64,000 nucleotides of DNA from Bradyrhizobium liaoningense (GCF_018130825.1 NZ_JAFCJS010000001.1:620001-684000), one strand, 5' to 3'; shown: positions 53,926 through 63,767, counted from the stretch's first letter. The notes: a model not told the origin generated them from the sequence alone. Numbers and translations: made by a program.

Positions 53926-55188
53926 ATGGCATTTCGTCTTTTTTCGCTCCGTCGCACCCGGTTCACCGCCGGAGCGATGGCGCGCGGGCTGATCGCTGCC
54001 GTTCTGGTGGCGGGGATCGGCTGGGGCGGGACTCTCTATGCGGCCAACCAGAGCGTCCAGGGCGCCAAGAAGGCGGAAGACGCCGGTTTCGACGGCGATG
54101 CGCCCACCGCGATCCTGATCGAGGCCTCCAGCGGCAGCGTGCTGTTCGAGAAGAACGCCGACGAGCTGCGCGCGCCGTCCAGCATGATGAAGCTGATGAC
54201 GGCCGAGGTCGTGTTCAACGCCATCAAGAAGGGCGACATGAAGCTGACCGACGAGTACCGGATCAGCGAGAATGCCTGGCGCAGGGGCGGCGCGCCCTCC
54301 GGCGGCTCGACCATGTTCGCCGCCATCAATAGCAAGGTCTCGGTCGACGATCTCCTGCATGGCGCGATCATCCAGAGCGGCAATGACGCCTGCATCGCGC
54401 TGGCCGAAGGCATGGCCGGCAACGAGCGGATCTTCGCCGCCGACTTCATGACCAAGCGCGCCCGCGAACTCGGCATGACGAAGTCGACCTTCGGCAATTC
54501 CAACGGTCTGCCCGACCCCGCCAACAAGATGACGGTGCGGGAGCTCGGCATCCTCGCCCGGCACATCATCCTGGACTTTCCGGAGTTCTACAAACTGTTC
54601 GGCGAGAAGGAGTACACCTGGAACAAGATCCGCCAGCCCAACCGCAATCCGCTGCTCAATTCGATGGAAGGCGCCGATGGCCTCAAGACCGGCTACACCA
54701 AGGAGGGCGGCTACGGCATGGTCGGCTCGGCGGTGCAGAACGGCACCCGGCTGATCGTCGTCGTCAACGGGCTGGAGGACCCCGAGGATCGCGCCACCGA
54801 AGCCAAGAAGATGCTGGAATGGGGCTTTCGCAATTTCGAGACCCGCACCCTGATCGCGGCCGATCAACCGGTCGGATACGCAAAAGTCTTCGGCGGCGAG
54901 AGCCGTTCGGTGAAGCTGGTCGCCAAGACGCCCGTGAAGGTGATGGTTCACAAGAACGGCAGCGACAAGCTGATCGCGCGCGTCGTGTATAAGGGGCCGG
55001 TGCGGGCGCCGGTCGAGGCCGGTCAGCAGGTCGGCGTGGTCAAGGTCTGGCGCAGCGGCAACATCGCGGTGGAGACGCCGGTCTATGCAGGCGAAGCGAT
55101 CGGCACCGGCTCGACCATGCGGCGCGCGATCGACGGCGCCAGCGAGCTCGTGATCGGCATGTTCCGCGCGGGCGCCGAGAAGCTCTGA
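53926..55188 (+). CDS. D-alanyl-D-alanine carboxypeptidase (penicillin-binding protein, DacC/DacF type)
   Basis: A 420-aa low-molecular-weight penicillin-binding protein. An N-terminal membrane/signal segment (LIAAVLVAGIGWGGTLYAAN) precedes the peptidase S11 domain. Catalytic motifs are SxxK (SSMMK), SxN (QSGNDACIAL) and KTG (GLKTGYTKEG). A C-terminal PBP5-type domain (VKLVAKTPVKVMVHKNG) and a final amphipathic helix anchor it to the membrane. It trims pentapeptide stems in the periplasm. It heads a row of genes (tmk, holB, then metG, tatD) on the same strand, with tmk beginning 2 bp after its stop. Confidence 0.9.
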   Translation: MAFRLFSLRRTRFTAGAMARGLIAAVLVAGIGWGGTLYAANQSVQGAKKAEDAGFDGDAPTAILIEASSGSVLFEKNADELRAPSSMMKLMTAEVVFNAIKKGDMKLTDEYRISENAWRRGGAPSGGSTMFAAINSKVSVDDLLHGAIIQSGNDACIALAEGMAGNERIFAADFMTKRARELGMTKSTFGNSNGLPDPANKMTVRELGILARHIILDFPEFYKLFGEKEYTWNKIRQPNRNPLLNSMEGADGLKTGYTKEGGYGMVGSAVQNGTRLIVVVNGLEDPEDRATEAKKMLEWGFRNFETRTLIAADQPVGYAKVFGGESRSVKLVAKTPVKVMVHKNGSDKLIARVVYKGPVRAPVEAGQQVGVVKVWRSGNIAVETPVYAGEAIGTGSTMRRAIDGASELVIGMFRAGAEKL

Positions 55189-55190
55189 TC

Positions 55191-55877
55191 ATGAGTGACA
55201 ATGCGGTACAGCGACCGTCCGGACGCGGACGCTTCATCACCTTTGAAGGCGGCGAGGGGACGGGCAAGTCGACCCAGATCAAGAAGCTCGCCGACCGCCT
55301 CAAGGCGGCACGGATGCGCATCCTCGTCACGCGCGAGCCGGGGGGATCGCCGGGCGCCGAGATCATGCGTCATCTGGTGCTGTCGGGGATGGGCAAGCTG
55401 CTCGGGCCCGAGGCCGAGACGCTGCTGTTTGCCGCCGCGCGCGACGATCATGTCCGCACCGTGATCCAGCCCGCGCTGAACCAGGGCGCCTGGGTGCTCT
55501 GCGACCGTTTTGCCGATTCGACGCGGGCCTATCAGGGCAGCCTCGGCCGCGTCCCGATCGGGCTGATCAACGCGATGCAGCGGGTCACGATCGGCGATCT
55601 CAAGCCGGATCTCACCCTCATCCTCGACCTGCCGGTCGAGATCGGCCTGCAGCGTGCCGCCGTCCGCCGCGGCACCGGCACGCCCGACCGGTTCGAGAGT
55701 GAGCAGCTCAGCTTTCATCAGGGCCTGCGTGAAGCCTATTGCAAGATCGCCGCGGAAGAGCCCGCGCGCTGTGTGCTGATCGACGCCGATTCCGATCCCG
55801 ACACCGTCGCAGGACGCGTATGGACCGCGGTACGCGAGCGTCTCCTTCCCACGACCGCCTCGGTGATCTCAGCATGA
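55191..55877 (+). CDS. tmk: Thymidylate kinase
   Basis: A 228-aa dTMP kinase. P-loop FEGGEGTGKSTQIKKL, DRX motif LCDRFADSTRAYQG, and LILDLPVEIGLQR before the LID region. Length is normal. It makes dTDP for DNA synthesis in the cytoplasm. Overlaps holB by 4 bp (ATGA), the widespread tmk-holB coupling of bacteria. Confidence 0.95.
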   Translation: MSDNAVQRPSGRGRFITFEGGEGTGKSTQIKKLADRLKAARMRILVTREPGGSPGAEIMRHLVLSGMGKLLGPEAETLLFAAARDDHVRTVIQPALNQGAWVLCDRFADSTRAYQGSLGRVPIGLINAMQRVTIGDLKPDLTLILDLPVEIGLQRAAVRRGTGTPDRFESEQLSFHQGLREAYCKIAAEEPARCVLIDADSDPDTVAGRVWTAVRERLLPTTASVISA

Positions 55878-56920
55878 GCCCGCGTCAGGCCGAGCGTGAG
55901 ACCGCCCTTCCGCATCCGCGCGAGACATCGATGCTGTTCGGCCATCGCGAGGCCGAGACGGCGCTGCTGACGGCCTATCGCAGCGGGCGAATTCCGCACG
56001 CCTGGCTGATCGGCGGACCGCAGGGCATCGGCAAGGCGACACTGGCCTATCGCATGGCGCGTTTCGTACTGGCGCACGGCCAGCCGCTTTCACCTGCCGT
56101 GCAGAGCGCCGAAAGCCTCGCGATCGATCCCGATGACGGCGTGGCGCGGCAGGTCGCGGCCGGCTCGCATGGCGGGCTGCTGACGCTGGAGCGCACCGCC
56201 AACGACCGCGGCGTGATGCGCACGGTGATCACCGTCGACGAGACGCGCGAGACGATCGGCTTCTTCGGCTCGACCGCTGCGGCGGAAGGCTGGCGCGTCT
56301 GCATCGTTGACACCGTCGACGAGCTCAATCCGAATGCGGCCAACGCACTGCTGAAGATCCTGGAGGAACCGCCGCAGCAATCGCTGTTTCTTCTGGTGAG
56401 CCACGCGCCTGCGCGGGTACTCGCCACCATCCAGTCGCGCTGCCGCAAGCTGCGCCTGCGGCCGCTCGGAACGGACGAGGTGATTGCGGCTGCGGCCGCA
56501 GCCGCCGACCTTGCTCCGACCGATCTGGCGCTGCGCGAGGCCGCGGAGGCCTCCGAAGGCAGTGTCGCGCGCGCCCTGACGCTGCTTGGGGGGGACGCGC
56601 TGAAACTCCAGCAGCGCACGGCGGCGCTGCTGGCGCGACTGCCGCAGGTCGATCCGCGCGAACTGCACACGCTCGGCGATTCGCTCGGCACCAGCGACCG
56701 CGTCGCGCTCGCGGCCTTCATCGACGGCATCGACCGCTGGATCGCGGAACGTCTGCATGCGGACGAAGCCAATGCCAACCAGAACCTGCCGCGCCTTGCG
56801 CGCCTAGCTGAGGTATGGGAAAAGATCGTCCGCGCCGCGCGCGACACCGAAACCTATAATCTGGAACGAAAACCCTTGGTTTTCTCGGTGTTCGGCTGGC
56901 TGGCGGACGCAACGCGCTAG
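55874..56920 (+). CDS. holB: DNA polymerase III subunit delta'
   Basis: A 348-aa clamp-loader subunit. P-loop-like region IGGPQGIGKATLAYRM, the AAA+ lid motif NALLKILEEPPQQSLFLLVS and the SRC motif TIQSRCRKLRL are present. It opens the sliding clamp together with the gamma/tau and delta subunits. Starts within the tmk stop. The Walker A variant GIGKAT (Ala where Ser/Thr is usual) is common in delta' proteins that do not hydrolyse ATP. Confidence 0.92.
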   Translation: MSPRQAERETALPHPRETSMLFGHREAETALLTAYRSGRIPHAWLIGGPQGIGKATLAYRMARFVLAHGQPLSPAVQSAESLAIDPDDGVARQVAAGSHGGLLTLERTANDRGVMRTVITVDETRETIGFFGSTAAAEGWRVCIVDTVDELNPNAANALLKILEEPPQQSLFLLVSHAPARVLATIQSRCRKLRLRPLGTDEVIAAAAAAADLAPTDLALREAAEASEGSVARALTLLGGDALKLQQRTAALLARLPQVDPRELHTLGDSLGTSDRVALAAFIDGIDRWIAERLHADEANANQNLPRLARLAEVWEKIVRAARDTETYNLERKPLVFSVFGWLADATR

Positions 56921-56970
56921 AGCATGATCCGGAAAAGTGTGGAGCGGTTTTCCGAGAGGATCGTGCTCAA
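56919..56970. repeat. Dispersed repeat starting AGCATGATCCGGAAAAGTG
   Basis: Begins at the holB stop codon and ends in GGATCGTGCTC, with a GCGGTTTTCCGAG centre, so its ends are complementary (GAGCATGATCC with GGATCGTGCTC, one mismatch). The same element start occurs in the opposite orientation at 52785-52819. Confidence 0.65.
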
Positions 56971-57031
56971 AACAATGACCTAACGCAGGTTCGTTTCCAA
57001 ATTTTGATACAGCCGGGTAAAGGAATTCGTC

Positions 57032-59023
57032 GTGGCAACGCGAGCTAAGAAAACCGTCAAAGCCAAGAGCAGCAAGAAGAAGGCTGCCAAGAAGGCCGTG
57101 AAGAAAGCCGCGAAAAAGGCTACGAAGGCGCGTGCGTCTAAGGCCACCAAGAAGACCAAGAAGGCCGCCGCCAAGAAGGGCGTGAAGAAGAGCGCTGCGA
57201 AGACGGCGAAGAAGGCTGGCAAGAAGGCTGCGAAGAAGCAGGCCGTCGCAAAGAAGGCCGCAAAGAAATCAGTCGCCAAAAAGCCGGCCAAGGCTCCGGC
57301 GAAGAAGGTCGCGAAAAAGGCAACTGCGCCTGCCGCTGCCGCCGCGCCGGCTCCTGTCGCTGCGCCCCCGAAGGCCGAGACGCCCAAGGTCTCGAAGCCA
57401 AAGGTGTCGAAGCCGAAGGCGCCGCCTGCGCCGAAGCCCGTCGCAACTCCGCAAGCCGCCGCACCCGTCGCCGCTCCCGCGCGCGACAACGTCTTCTACA
57501 TCACGACCGCGATCGCCTATCCCAACGGCAGCCCGCATATCGGCCACGCATATGAAGCAATCGCCACCGACGTGCTGGCGCGCTTTGCGCGGCTCGACGG
57601 CAAGGACGTGTTCTTCCTGACCGGCACCGACGAGCACGGCTTGAAGATGGTCCAGACCGCGCAGAACGAAGGTCTGACGCCGGCCGCGCTCGCAACCCGC
57701 AACGCCGGCCGTTTCAAGGAGATGGACGAGCGACTGAACGTGTCGTTCGACCGCTTCATCCGCACCACCGAGGAGCAGCACCATCGCTCGACCCAGGAGA
57801 TCTGGCGGCGTATGGAGGCGAACGGCGACATCTATGCCGATACCTATTCCGGCTGGTACTCGGTACGTGACGAAGCCTATTACGCCGAGGACGAGACGCG
57901 CCTGAACGACGACGGCGTGCGCCTCGGTCCGCAGGGCACGCCGGTCGAGTGGGTCGAGGAGAAGAGCTATTTCTTCCGTCTGTCCGCCTATCAGGACAAG
58001 CTCCTGAAACTGTACACGGACAGTCCCGACTTCATCGGCCCGGACTCGCGCCGCAACGAGGTGGTGAGCTTCGTCAAGGGTGGCCTGCGCGATCTCTCGA
58101 TCTCGCGCACCACGTTCGACTGGGGCGTCAAGGTGCCCGGCGACGAGGAGCACGTGATGTATGTCTGGGTCGACGCGCTCACCAACTACATCACCGGCAT
58201 CGGCTTTCCCGACGAGAGCGACGGGAACTGGCGCTACTGGCCGGCCGATGTGCACATCATCGGCAAGGACATCATCCGCTTCCACGCCGTGTACTGGCCG
58301 GCGTTCCTGATCTCGGCCGGCATTCCCGTGCCGAAGCGGGTCTATGCCCACGGCTTCCTGTTCAACAGGGGCGAGAAGATGTCGAAGTCGGTCGGCAACG
58401 TCGTCGACCCCTTCAACCTCGCCGACCAGTACGGCGTCGACCAGATGCGCTATTTCTTCCTGCGCGAGGTGCCGTTCGGACAGGACGGCAACTACAACCA
58501 CGAGGCCATCGTCGCGCGCATCAATGCCGACCTCGCCAACGATCTCGGCAACCTTGCGCAGCGCTCGCTGTCGATGATCGCCAAACAGCTCGGCGGCGTG
58601 CTGCCGGAGCCGGGCGAGTTCAGCGACAGCGACAAGGCGATTTTGGCGATGGCCGACGGCATGATTGCCGCATCGCGTGAGGCGATGGCGACGCAGCAGA
58701 TCCATCACTGGCTCAACGCCGTGTGGGCCGTGGTCGCGGAGGCCAACCGCTACTTCGCGGGCGAGGCGCCGTGGGCGCTCGCCAAGACCGACCCGGCCAA
58801 GCAGAAGACGGTGCTCTATGTCACCGCCGAGGTCGTGCGCCAGATCGCGATCCTGGCCCAGCCGGCGATGCCGACTGCTTCGGGGTTGCTGCTCGACAGC
58901 CTCGGCGTTCCCGCGGAGGAGCGCAATTTTGCGACACTCGGCGGCGCCAGGCGCATCGCGCCCGGTTCGACGCTGCCGGCGCCGACGCCGGCGTTCCCGC
59001 GCTATATCGAGCCGGCGGCATAA
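57032..59023 (+). CDS. metG: Methionyl-tRNA synthetase with histone-H1-like lysine-rich N-terminal extension
   Basis: A 663-aa protein. Residues 1-100 hold about 41 Lys plus Ala in [11 protein letters not shown] repeats, and residues 100-150 are Pro/Ala-rich, like histone H1 or AlgP tails. The catalytic MetRS begins near 152 with [20 protein letters not shown] (HIGH at 169-172) and has KMSKS near 449-453. It belongs to the zinc-free short type without a C-terminal EMAP domain. GTG at 57032 has AAAGGAA six bases upstream, and no Met occurs between it and the catalytic domain, so the extension is probably translated. MetRS charges tRNA-Met; the tail could bind tRNA or DNA. Confidence 0.92.
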   Translation: MATRAKKTVKAKSSKKKAAKKAVKKAAKKATKARASKATKKTKKAAAKKGVKKSAAKTAKKAGKKAAKKQAVAKKAAKKSVAKKPAKAPAKKVAKKATAPAAAAAPAPVAAPPKAETPKVSKPKVSKPKAPPAPKPVATPQAAAPVAAPARDNVFYITTAIAYPNGSPHIGHAYEAIATDVLARFARLDGKDVFFLTGTDEHGLKMVQTAQNEGLTPAALATRNAGRFKEMDERLNVSFDRFIRTTEEQHHRSTQEIWRRMEANGDIYADTYSGWYSVRDEAYYAEDETRLNDDGVRLGPQGTPVEWVEEKSYFFRLSAYQDKLLKLYTDSPDFIGPDSRRNEVVSFVKGGLRDLSISRTTFDWGVKVPGDEEHVMYVWVDALTNYITGIGFPDESDGNWRYWPADVHIIGKDIIRFHAVYWPAFLISAGIPVPKRVYAHGFLFNRGEKMSKSVGNVVDPFNLADQYGVDQMRYFFLREVPFGQDGNYNHEAIVARINADLANDLGNLAQRSLSMIAKQLGGVLPEPGEFSDSDKAILAMADGMIAASREAMATQQIHHWLNAVWAVVAEANRYFAGEAPWALAKTDPAKQKTVLYVTAEVVRQIAILAQPAMPTASGLLLDSLGVPAEERNFATLGGARRIAPGSTLPAPTPAFPRYIEPAA

Positions 59024-59035
59024 GGCGTTCGTTCG

Positions 59036-59812
59036 ATGCTGGTCGACAGTCACTGCCATCTGGATTTTCCGGACTTTGCGGAAGATCTCGACGGGATCGT
59101 GTCGCGCGCGCGTGCGGCTGGCCTCACGCGCATGGTCACGATCTCGACGCGGGTGAAGAAGCTCAACCAGCTGCTCGCCATCGCCGAGCGCTACGACGAT
59201 GTCTACTGCTCGGTCGGCACCCATCCGCACAACGCGGATGAGGAAGACGGCATCACGCCGGACGAGCTGATCGCGCTGACACAGCACCCCAAGGTCGTCG
59301 CGCTCGGTGAGGCCGGGCTCGACTATTTCTACGACAATGGCTCGCCGGAAGCGCAGGCGAGGGGCTTTCGTGCCCATATCGCCGCGGCGCGCGCCACCGG
59401 CTTGCCGCTGGTGATCCACACCCGCGAGGCCGATGCGGATTGCGCGCGCATCCTGGAAGAGGAGGTGGCGCGTGGATCGTTTCGCGCGGTGCTGCATTGT
59501 TACACCGGCGGACGCGAGCTGGCGCTGAAGGCGGTGTCGCTGGGTCTCTATATCGGCTTCACGGGCATCCTGACCTTCAAGAAGTCGGAGGCCTTGCGTG
59601 CGCTTGCGGCCGAGCTGCCGGCTGACCGTATTCTGGTTGAAACAGACTCGCCCTATCTTGCGCCGGGCAAGTTTCGAGGCAAGCGCAACGAGCCGGCCTA
59701 TGTGGTCGAGGTCGCCAAAGTGCTCGCCGAGACGCGCGGCGTGTCATTCGATGAGATCTCACGTCAAACAAGCGAAAACTTCTTCCGCCTGTTCTCCAAG
59801 GTGAAAGCTTGA
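59036..59812 (+). CDS. TatD family metal-dependent hydrolase
   Basis: A 258-aa TIM-barrel hydrolase. Metal-site motifs are DSHCHLDFPDF, GEAGLDYFYDN, VIHTREAD, LHCYTGG and ETDSPYLAPGKF. TatD proteins are 3'-5' exonucleases or D-aminoacyl-tRNA deacylases, and one is often encoded next to metG. Starts 12 bp after metG; the MBL hydrolase gene follows after 13 bp. Confidence 0.9.
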   Translation: MLVDSHCHLDFPDFAEDLDGIVSRARAAGLTRMVTISTRVKKLNQLLAIAERYDDVYCSVGTHPHNADEEDGITPDELIALTQHPKVVALGEAGLDYFYDNGSPEAQARGFRAHIAAARATGLPLVIHTREADADCARILEEEVARGSFRAVLHCYTGGRELALKAVSLGLYIGFTGILTFKKSEALRALAAELPADRILVETDSPYLAPGKFRGKRNEPAYVVEVAKVLAETRGVSFDEISRQTSENFFRLFSKVKA

Positions 59813-59825
59813 GACTGGAAGCCGC

Positions 59826-60623
59826 ATGACGCTGACGCTGACGATCCTCGGCTGCGGCTCCTCCGCCGGCGTGCCGCGCCCGGCCCTCGGTTGGGGCGCC
59901 TGCGATCCCAACAATCCGAAGAACCGCCGCCGCCGCTGCTCGCTGCTGGTCGAACGGAAATCCGAGCATGGCACCACGCGGATCGTGATCGACACTTCGC
60001 CGGATCTGCGCGAGCAACTGCTCTCGACCAATGTCGACCACATCGACGCGGTGTTCCTGACCCACGAGCACGCCGACCAGACCCACGGCATGGACGATCT
60101 GCGCTCGGTCGTGATGCACATGCGACGGCGGATTCCGACCTACTTCAACCTGTCGACCGCCAAGGACATCATGGCGCGGTTCTCCTATTGCTTCATCTCG
60201 CCGGAGGGCAGCGACTATCCGCCCATCCTGACCCGGCATTCGATCGAGGCGGGCGAGAGCCAGACCATCCTGGGGAAGGGTGGCGCCGTGACGATGACGG
60301 CCTTCCTGGTGCAGCACGGCGCCATTCCTGCGCTCGGCTACCGCATCGGCGATGCCGCCTACACGCCGGACCTCAATGACATCCCGCGCGAGAGCTGGGG
60401 CGCGCTGGAAAATCTCGACCTGTGGATCGTCGACGGCCTGCGCTACACCAGCCATGTCAGCCATTTCAGCATCAACGACGCGCTGTCCTGGATCGAACGC
60501 TTTAGGCCGAAGCGCGCGGTCATCACCAATATGACGGCCGATGTCGATTACGAGGTTATCCGGCAGTCGCTGCCTGCCGGCGTGGTGCCGGCCTATGACG
60601 GGCTGCGGCTGGAGACGCGCTGA
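59826..60623 (+). CDS. MBL-fold metallo-hydrolase (PhnP-like)
   Basis: A 265-aa metallo-beta-lactamase-fold protein. GCGSSAGVPRPALGWGACDP at the N-terminus is typical of the PhnP/cyclic phosphodiesterase branch. The metal motif is LTHEHADQTHGMDDL, with other ligands likely in LWIVDGLRY and SHVSHFSINDA. Relatives hydrolyse ribose cyclic phosphates or other small phosphodiesters. It closes the metG-tatD-MBL set; substrate inferred from family only. Confidence 0.85.
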   Translation: MTLTLTILGCGSSAGVPRPALGWGACDPNNPKNRRRRCSLLVERKSEHGTTRIVIDTSPDLREQLLSTNVDHIDAVFLTHEHADQTHGMDDLRSVVMHMRRRIPTYFNLSTAKDIMARFSYCFISPEGSDYPPILTRHSIEAGESQTILGKGGAVTMTAFLVQHGAIPALGYRIGDAAYTPDLNDIPRESWGALENLDLWIVDGLRYTSHVSHFSINDALSWIERFRPKRAVITNMTADVDYEVIRQSLPAGVVPAYDGLRLETR

Positions 60624-60637
60624 GCGCCGGACGCGGC

Positions 60638-62023
60638 CTACCAGGCGTAACGCAGCGCGGCCTTGCCCGTGTAGGCACGTATCAGGCTCGACACTTCGCT
60701 GTCGAAGCTTGCCGAGGCGGACCATCCGTTCACGGCGCGCAGCTCGAGCGCAAGGCCGGTGAGCGCTGCGTTCGGTGCCAAGGCCGCACCGCTCGCGGTA
60801 ACGCCCTGACCAGGCAGGGACAGGAGCGCCGCCGGGATCGATTGCCCTGCACTGAAATCATGCGCCCAGGCGAGCCGCCCGCGCAAGCTCACCACGCTTC
60901 CCGGCAACGCTAGCTGCGTGCTCGTGCGCAGGCCGAGCTCGGTGCGGCTGTCGGTGAAGCTGTCGCTGCCGGGGCCGGTCGAAAATGCGTTGGCCGCCTC
61001 GGGCGGCTGTGTCCCGCTTGAGGAGGGCAGGCGGAAGGTGGTGACCTGCGCCGCCGCATAGGGCGTGATGCCGAGCCAGGGCGTGGCAAGACGGTAGCCG
61101 CCTTCGACGCGGCCGGAATAAGCGTTGGCGTTGATCGCGGCGGCGAACTGTCCGGAGCCGGCCGGCGTCACCGGATGATCGTTGGTGATGGCTTGCCAGC
61201 CGTAGGCGAGGCCTGTGGCAACATAGGCCGATCCGACGCTGTGCCGGACGAACGCGCCGGCCTGAAACAGATCGGAGCTGCCGCTCGAAAAATTGTTGGC
61301 GAAGCCGGTGCCGCCTCCGGCCAACGCGAAGCCCATCCGTGTCTGCGGCGAGAGCGAATAATCGGCTCCGGCCACGGTCCCAAAACTGCGGCTGGCCGAT
61401 CCGGCGCCGCCGGTCGATACCTGCGAGCCGCCGAAACCCGCAGCCCAGACGCTCCAGTGCGGAGCCGCGAGCGCTGGCCTGCCGTAGATCGCCCCATAGG
61501 CCTCGCGTCCGATACCACCATGCGTCCGGTCGTTTCCGATATCGGCGTAGGCCGCCAGCTCAGCGTCCAATTCGGCCGGGCCGATGCCGCGGCCATCGAG
61601 GGCGGGATCGAGCAGGGCGAGCGTGAACTGCGTCATGGCCAGGAAGGTGGCCTGCGCCGTCTCGCCGCGCGCAGCGCTGTCGGAGCTGCCGCCGAAGGCA
61701 TGCCGCATGCCGAACCGTGCCGTACCGGCAAGTCCCGGCGGCTCGCTGTTCCAGCCGTAGTTCGGTGGCATGCCGCCGCCATTGCCGTTGCCGAACGGCG
61801 CTCCGCCAAAACCGGACGCCGGCGGGCCGCCGAACATGGGGCCATTCATGCCGCCGAAATTATTGAAACCGTTGCCGGGCGCGGTCGGACCAGGGGGACC
61901 GAAATTCTCGGCGCCCCCGAACGCGCCGAACTCGCGCGTGGTCTGCGCGTCCGCCGTGCGCGGGAGCAGCAATCCGGCCGTCAATAGCAGCAGCGCCAGA
62001 CGCGCACGCACGTCTGCGCTCAA
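60638..62023 (-). CDS. Autotransporter-type beta-barrel protein 1 (start region possibly frameshifted)
   Basis: A 461-aa outer-membrane protein. A signal-like segment (LALLLLTAGLLLPRTADAQ) leads to a Gly/Pro/Asn-rich region and a barrel domain of about 290 residues (VWAAGFGGSQVSTGG, GADYSLSPQTRMGFALAGGG, LAWAHDFSAGQSIP) ending TGKAALRYAW. The only in-frame start is TTG at 62023 without a ribosome site. An ATG at 62037 shares its upstream context (GGTTGGGGCGCTTC) with the paralogous gene but stops after five codons. One inserted base would restore it. Closely related to the next gene; function probably surface exposure or adhesion. Confidence 0.75.
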   Translation of the reverse strand: MSADVRARLALLLLTAGLLLPRTADAQTTREFGAFGGAENFGPPGPTAPGNGFNNFGGMNGPMFGGPPASGFGGAPFGNGNGGGMPPNYGWNSEPPGLAGTARFGMRHAFGGSSDSAARGETAQATFLAMTQFTLALLDPALDGRGIGPAELDAELAAYADIGNDRTHGGIGREAYGAIYGRPALAAPHWSVWAAGFGGSQVSTGGAGSASRSFGTVAGADYSLSPQTRMGFALAGGGTGFANNFSSGSSDLFQAGAFVRHSVGSAYVATGLAYGWQAITNDHPVTPAGSGQFAAAINANAYSGRVEGGYRLATPWLGITPYAAAQVTTFRLPSSSGTQPPEAANAFSTGPGSDSFTDSRTELGLRTSTQLALPGSVVSLRGRLAWAHDFSAGQSIPAALLSLPGQGVTASGAALAPNAALTGLALELRAVNGWSASASFDSEVSSLIRAYTGKAALRYAW

Positions 62024-62294
62024 GACACAAACCGCATGAAGCGCCCCAACCGCGCCGGACGCCGGCCGCGCAGCCCGCGCGGCGAATCAGCTGACAGCAG
62101 CGAATCCGACGAAGCTGAATCGTAAATGTGTCTCTAACGTTTTCCAATCTTTTCCTGGTGTGTCCCGATATCTTCGAATATGCGCGGTCGGTTTCGAGAT
62201 GAGCCGCAATACACGATCCGCGTCGCTCCGCGCTTCGACGTCGATGTAACCAGGGTGAATGTGACGGATGCTGCGGCGGAAACTGCCGGGACAT

Positions 62295-63767
62295 CTACCA
62301 GGCGTAGCGCATGGTGGCTTTGCCGGTGTAAGATCGCACCTGGCTCGAGAGTTCGCCGTCGAAGGTGGCGGCCGCAGCCCAGCCGTTCAGCCATTTCAAT
62401 TCGATCGTGCCGCCGGCGAGCGCCGAATTCGGCGCCAGCGCCGCGCCGCTGGCGACGTAGCCCAGTCCTGGCAGCGCCTGAAGAGCAGCCGGCATTGTGT
62501 CTGCAGCAGTGAAATCATGCGCCCAGGCCACACGTGCGCGCAGATTCACGGTGCCGTCGCGCATCGCGAGGGACGTGCTGGTGCGAAAGCCCAGCTCGCT
62601 CCGGCTATCGTTGATGCGATCGCTGCCGAAAGCCGTGGCGAGCGCATTCGCCGCGGAGGCAGGCTGCGCCGCGACGGTCGGCAGGTTGAAGGTCATGAAT
62701 TGGGCTGCGGCATAGGCGGTCACACCGAGCCAGGGTGTGGCGAAGCGATAGCCGCTCTCGATGCGGGCAGAATATGCGTTGCCATTGAAGGCGGCATTGA
62801 GCTGCTCGATGCCCGGGTGATCGCTGGTCATCGCCTGCCAGCCATAGGCCAGCGCGGTCGAGACATAAGCCCGCCCGATCTCATGGCGGGCGAACGCGCC
62901 GGCCTGGAACAGGTCGGATCGGCCGCTTCCGCTGCTGCCGCTGAAATTGGTGCCGCCACCCGCCATTGCAAAACCCAGTCGCGTTTGCGGCGACAGCGAA
63001 TAATCAGCGCCGACCACGGTTGCAAAGATGCGGCTCGAAGAGCTGGAGCCCGGCGCCGCATTGCTGCTCGAGACTTGCGAGCCGCCGAATCCCGAGGCCC
63101 AGACGTTCCAACGCGGCGTGTGGGACGAGCCGGTGGGACTCATCTTGCCATAGAAGGCTTCATACACATCGCGTCCAACCCCGCCGCGCGTTCGATCTGA
63201 CGGGGCCATCGCATAGGCCTCGAGCGCCTGACCGGTCAGGGCGGGCGTCGCGCCGGATCCGCGACCTTCGATCGCAGGGTCGAGCAGGGTCTGTGTGAAC
63301 TGTGTCATCGCCTGGAACGTGGCCTGCGCGGTCTCGGCCTGCGACAGTGCCAGCGGACCGCCGGCCGCCAGCGCCGCGCCGGCGCCAGCGTTTGCGGTGA
63401 CGGTCGGGGTGGTCGCGATTGGCGTTGTGACAGAGCTCTGCTGACTGGTCGCTGTCGTGGGCGCGGACGCGGGCGAGCTCGTGCCGCTGCCGCTCGCCGC
63501 GCTGCCGGACGTGGTTGAGGCAGCGGGGGCCGGACTGGTCACTGCGGCACTCACGCTCGTTGCCGTGGAAATCTGTGACGATGGCGCCGGGACGACGGCC
63601 GCCGCACTGGTCTGGGTCGGAGCTGGGGCAGTTACGCTCTGGGGCGCCGGGGAGGCGCTGGCAGGCGTCGTCGCGGCGGCGCGAACATTCGCGGTGCCCG
63701 ACAACAATCCAATCATCAATAGCGGTGCGAGCCGCAAGGATGCGGCTGCGCGCGTGATCAATCGCAT
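62295..63767 (-). CDS. Autotransporter-type beta-barrel protein 2, paralogue of barrel protein 1
   Basis: A 490-aa outer-membrane protein. Signal peptide (LAPLLMIGLLSGTANVRA), then about 120 residues of Ala/Pro/Thr/Ser low complexity, a helical segment (AQATFQAMTQFTQTLLDPAI), and a C-terminal barrel that matches barrel protein 1 through VWASGFGGSQVSSSN, GADYSLSPQTRLGFAMAGGG, VAWAHDFTAADTMP and the final TGKATMRYAW. The ATG at 63767 gives the signal peptide directly. The two genes are tandem with 271 bp between, so a recent duplication is likely. Confidence 0.82.
   Translation of the reverse strand: MRLITRAAASLRLAPLLMIGLLSGTANVRAAATTPASASPAPQSVTAPAPTQTSAAAVVPAPSSQISTATSVSAAVTSPAPAASTTSGSAASGSGTSSPASAPTTATSQQSSVTTPIATTPTVTANAGAGAALAAGGPLALSQAETAQATFQAMTQFTQTLLDPAIEGRGSGATPALTGQALEAYAMAPSDRTRGGVGRDVYEAFYGKMSPTGSSHTPRWNVWASGFGGSQVSSSNAAPGSSSSSRIFATVVGADYSLSPQTRLGFAMAGGGTNFSGSSGSGRSDLFQAGAFARHEIGRAYVSTALAYGWQAMTSDHPGIEQLNAAFNGNAYSARIESGYRFATPWLGVTAYAAAQFMTFNLPTVAAQPASAANALATAFGSDRINDSRSELGFRTSTSLAMRDGTVNLRARVAWAHDFTAADTMPAALQALPGLGYVASGAALAPNSALAGGTIELKWLNGWAAAATFDGELSSQVRSYTGKATMRYAW

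Noticed and set aside
57032..57480. Separate histone-like gene before metG
   Set aside because: There is no stop codon between the lysine-rich part and MetRS and no Met or ribosome site at the junction, so a single fused protein is the simpler reading.
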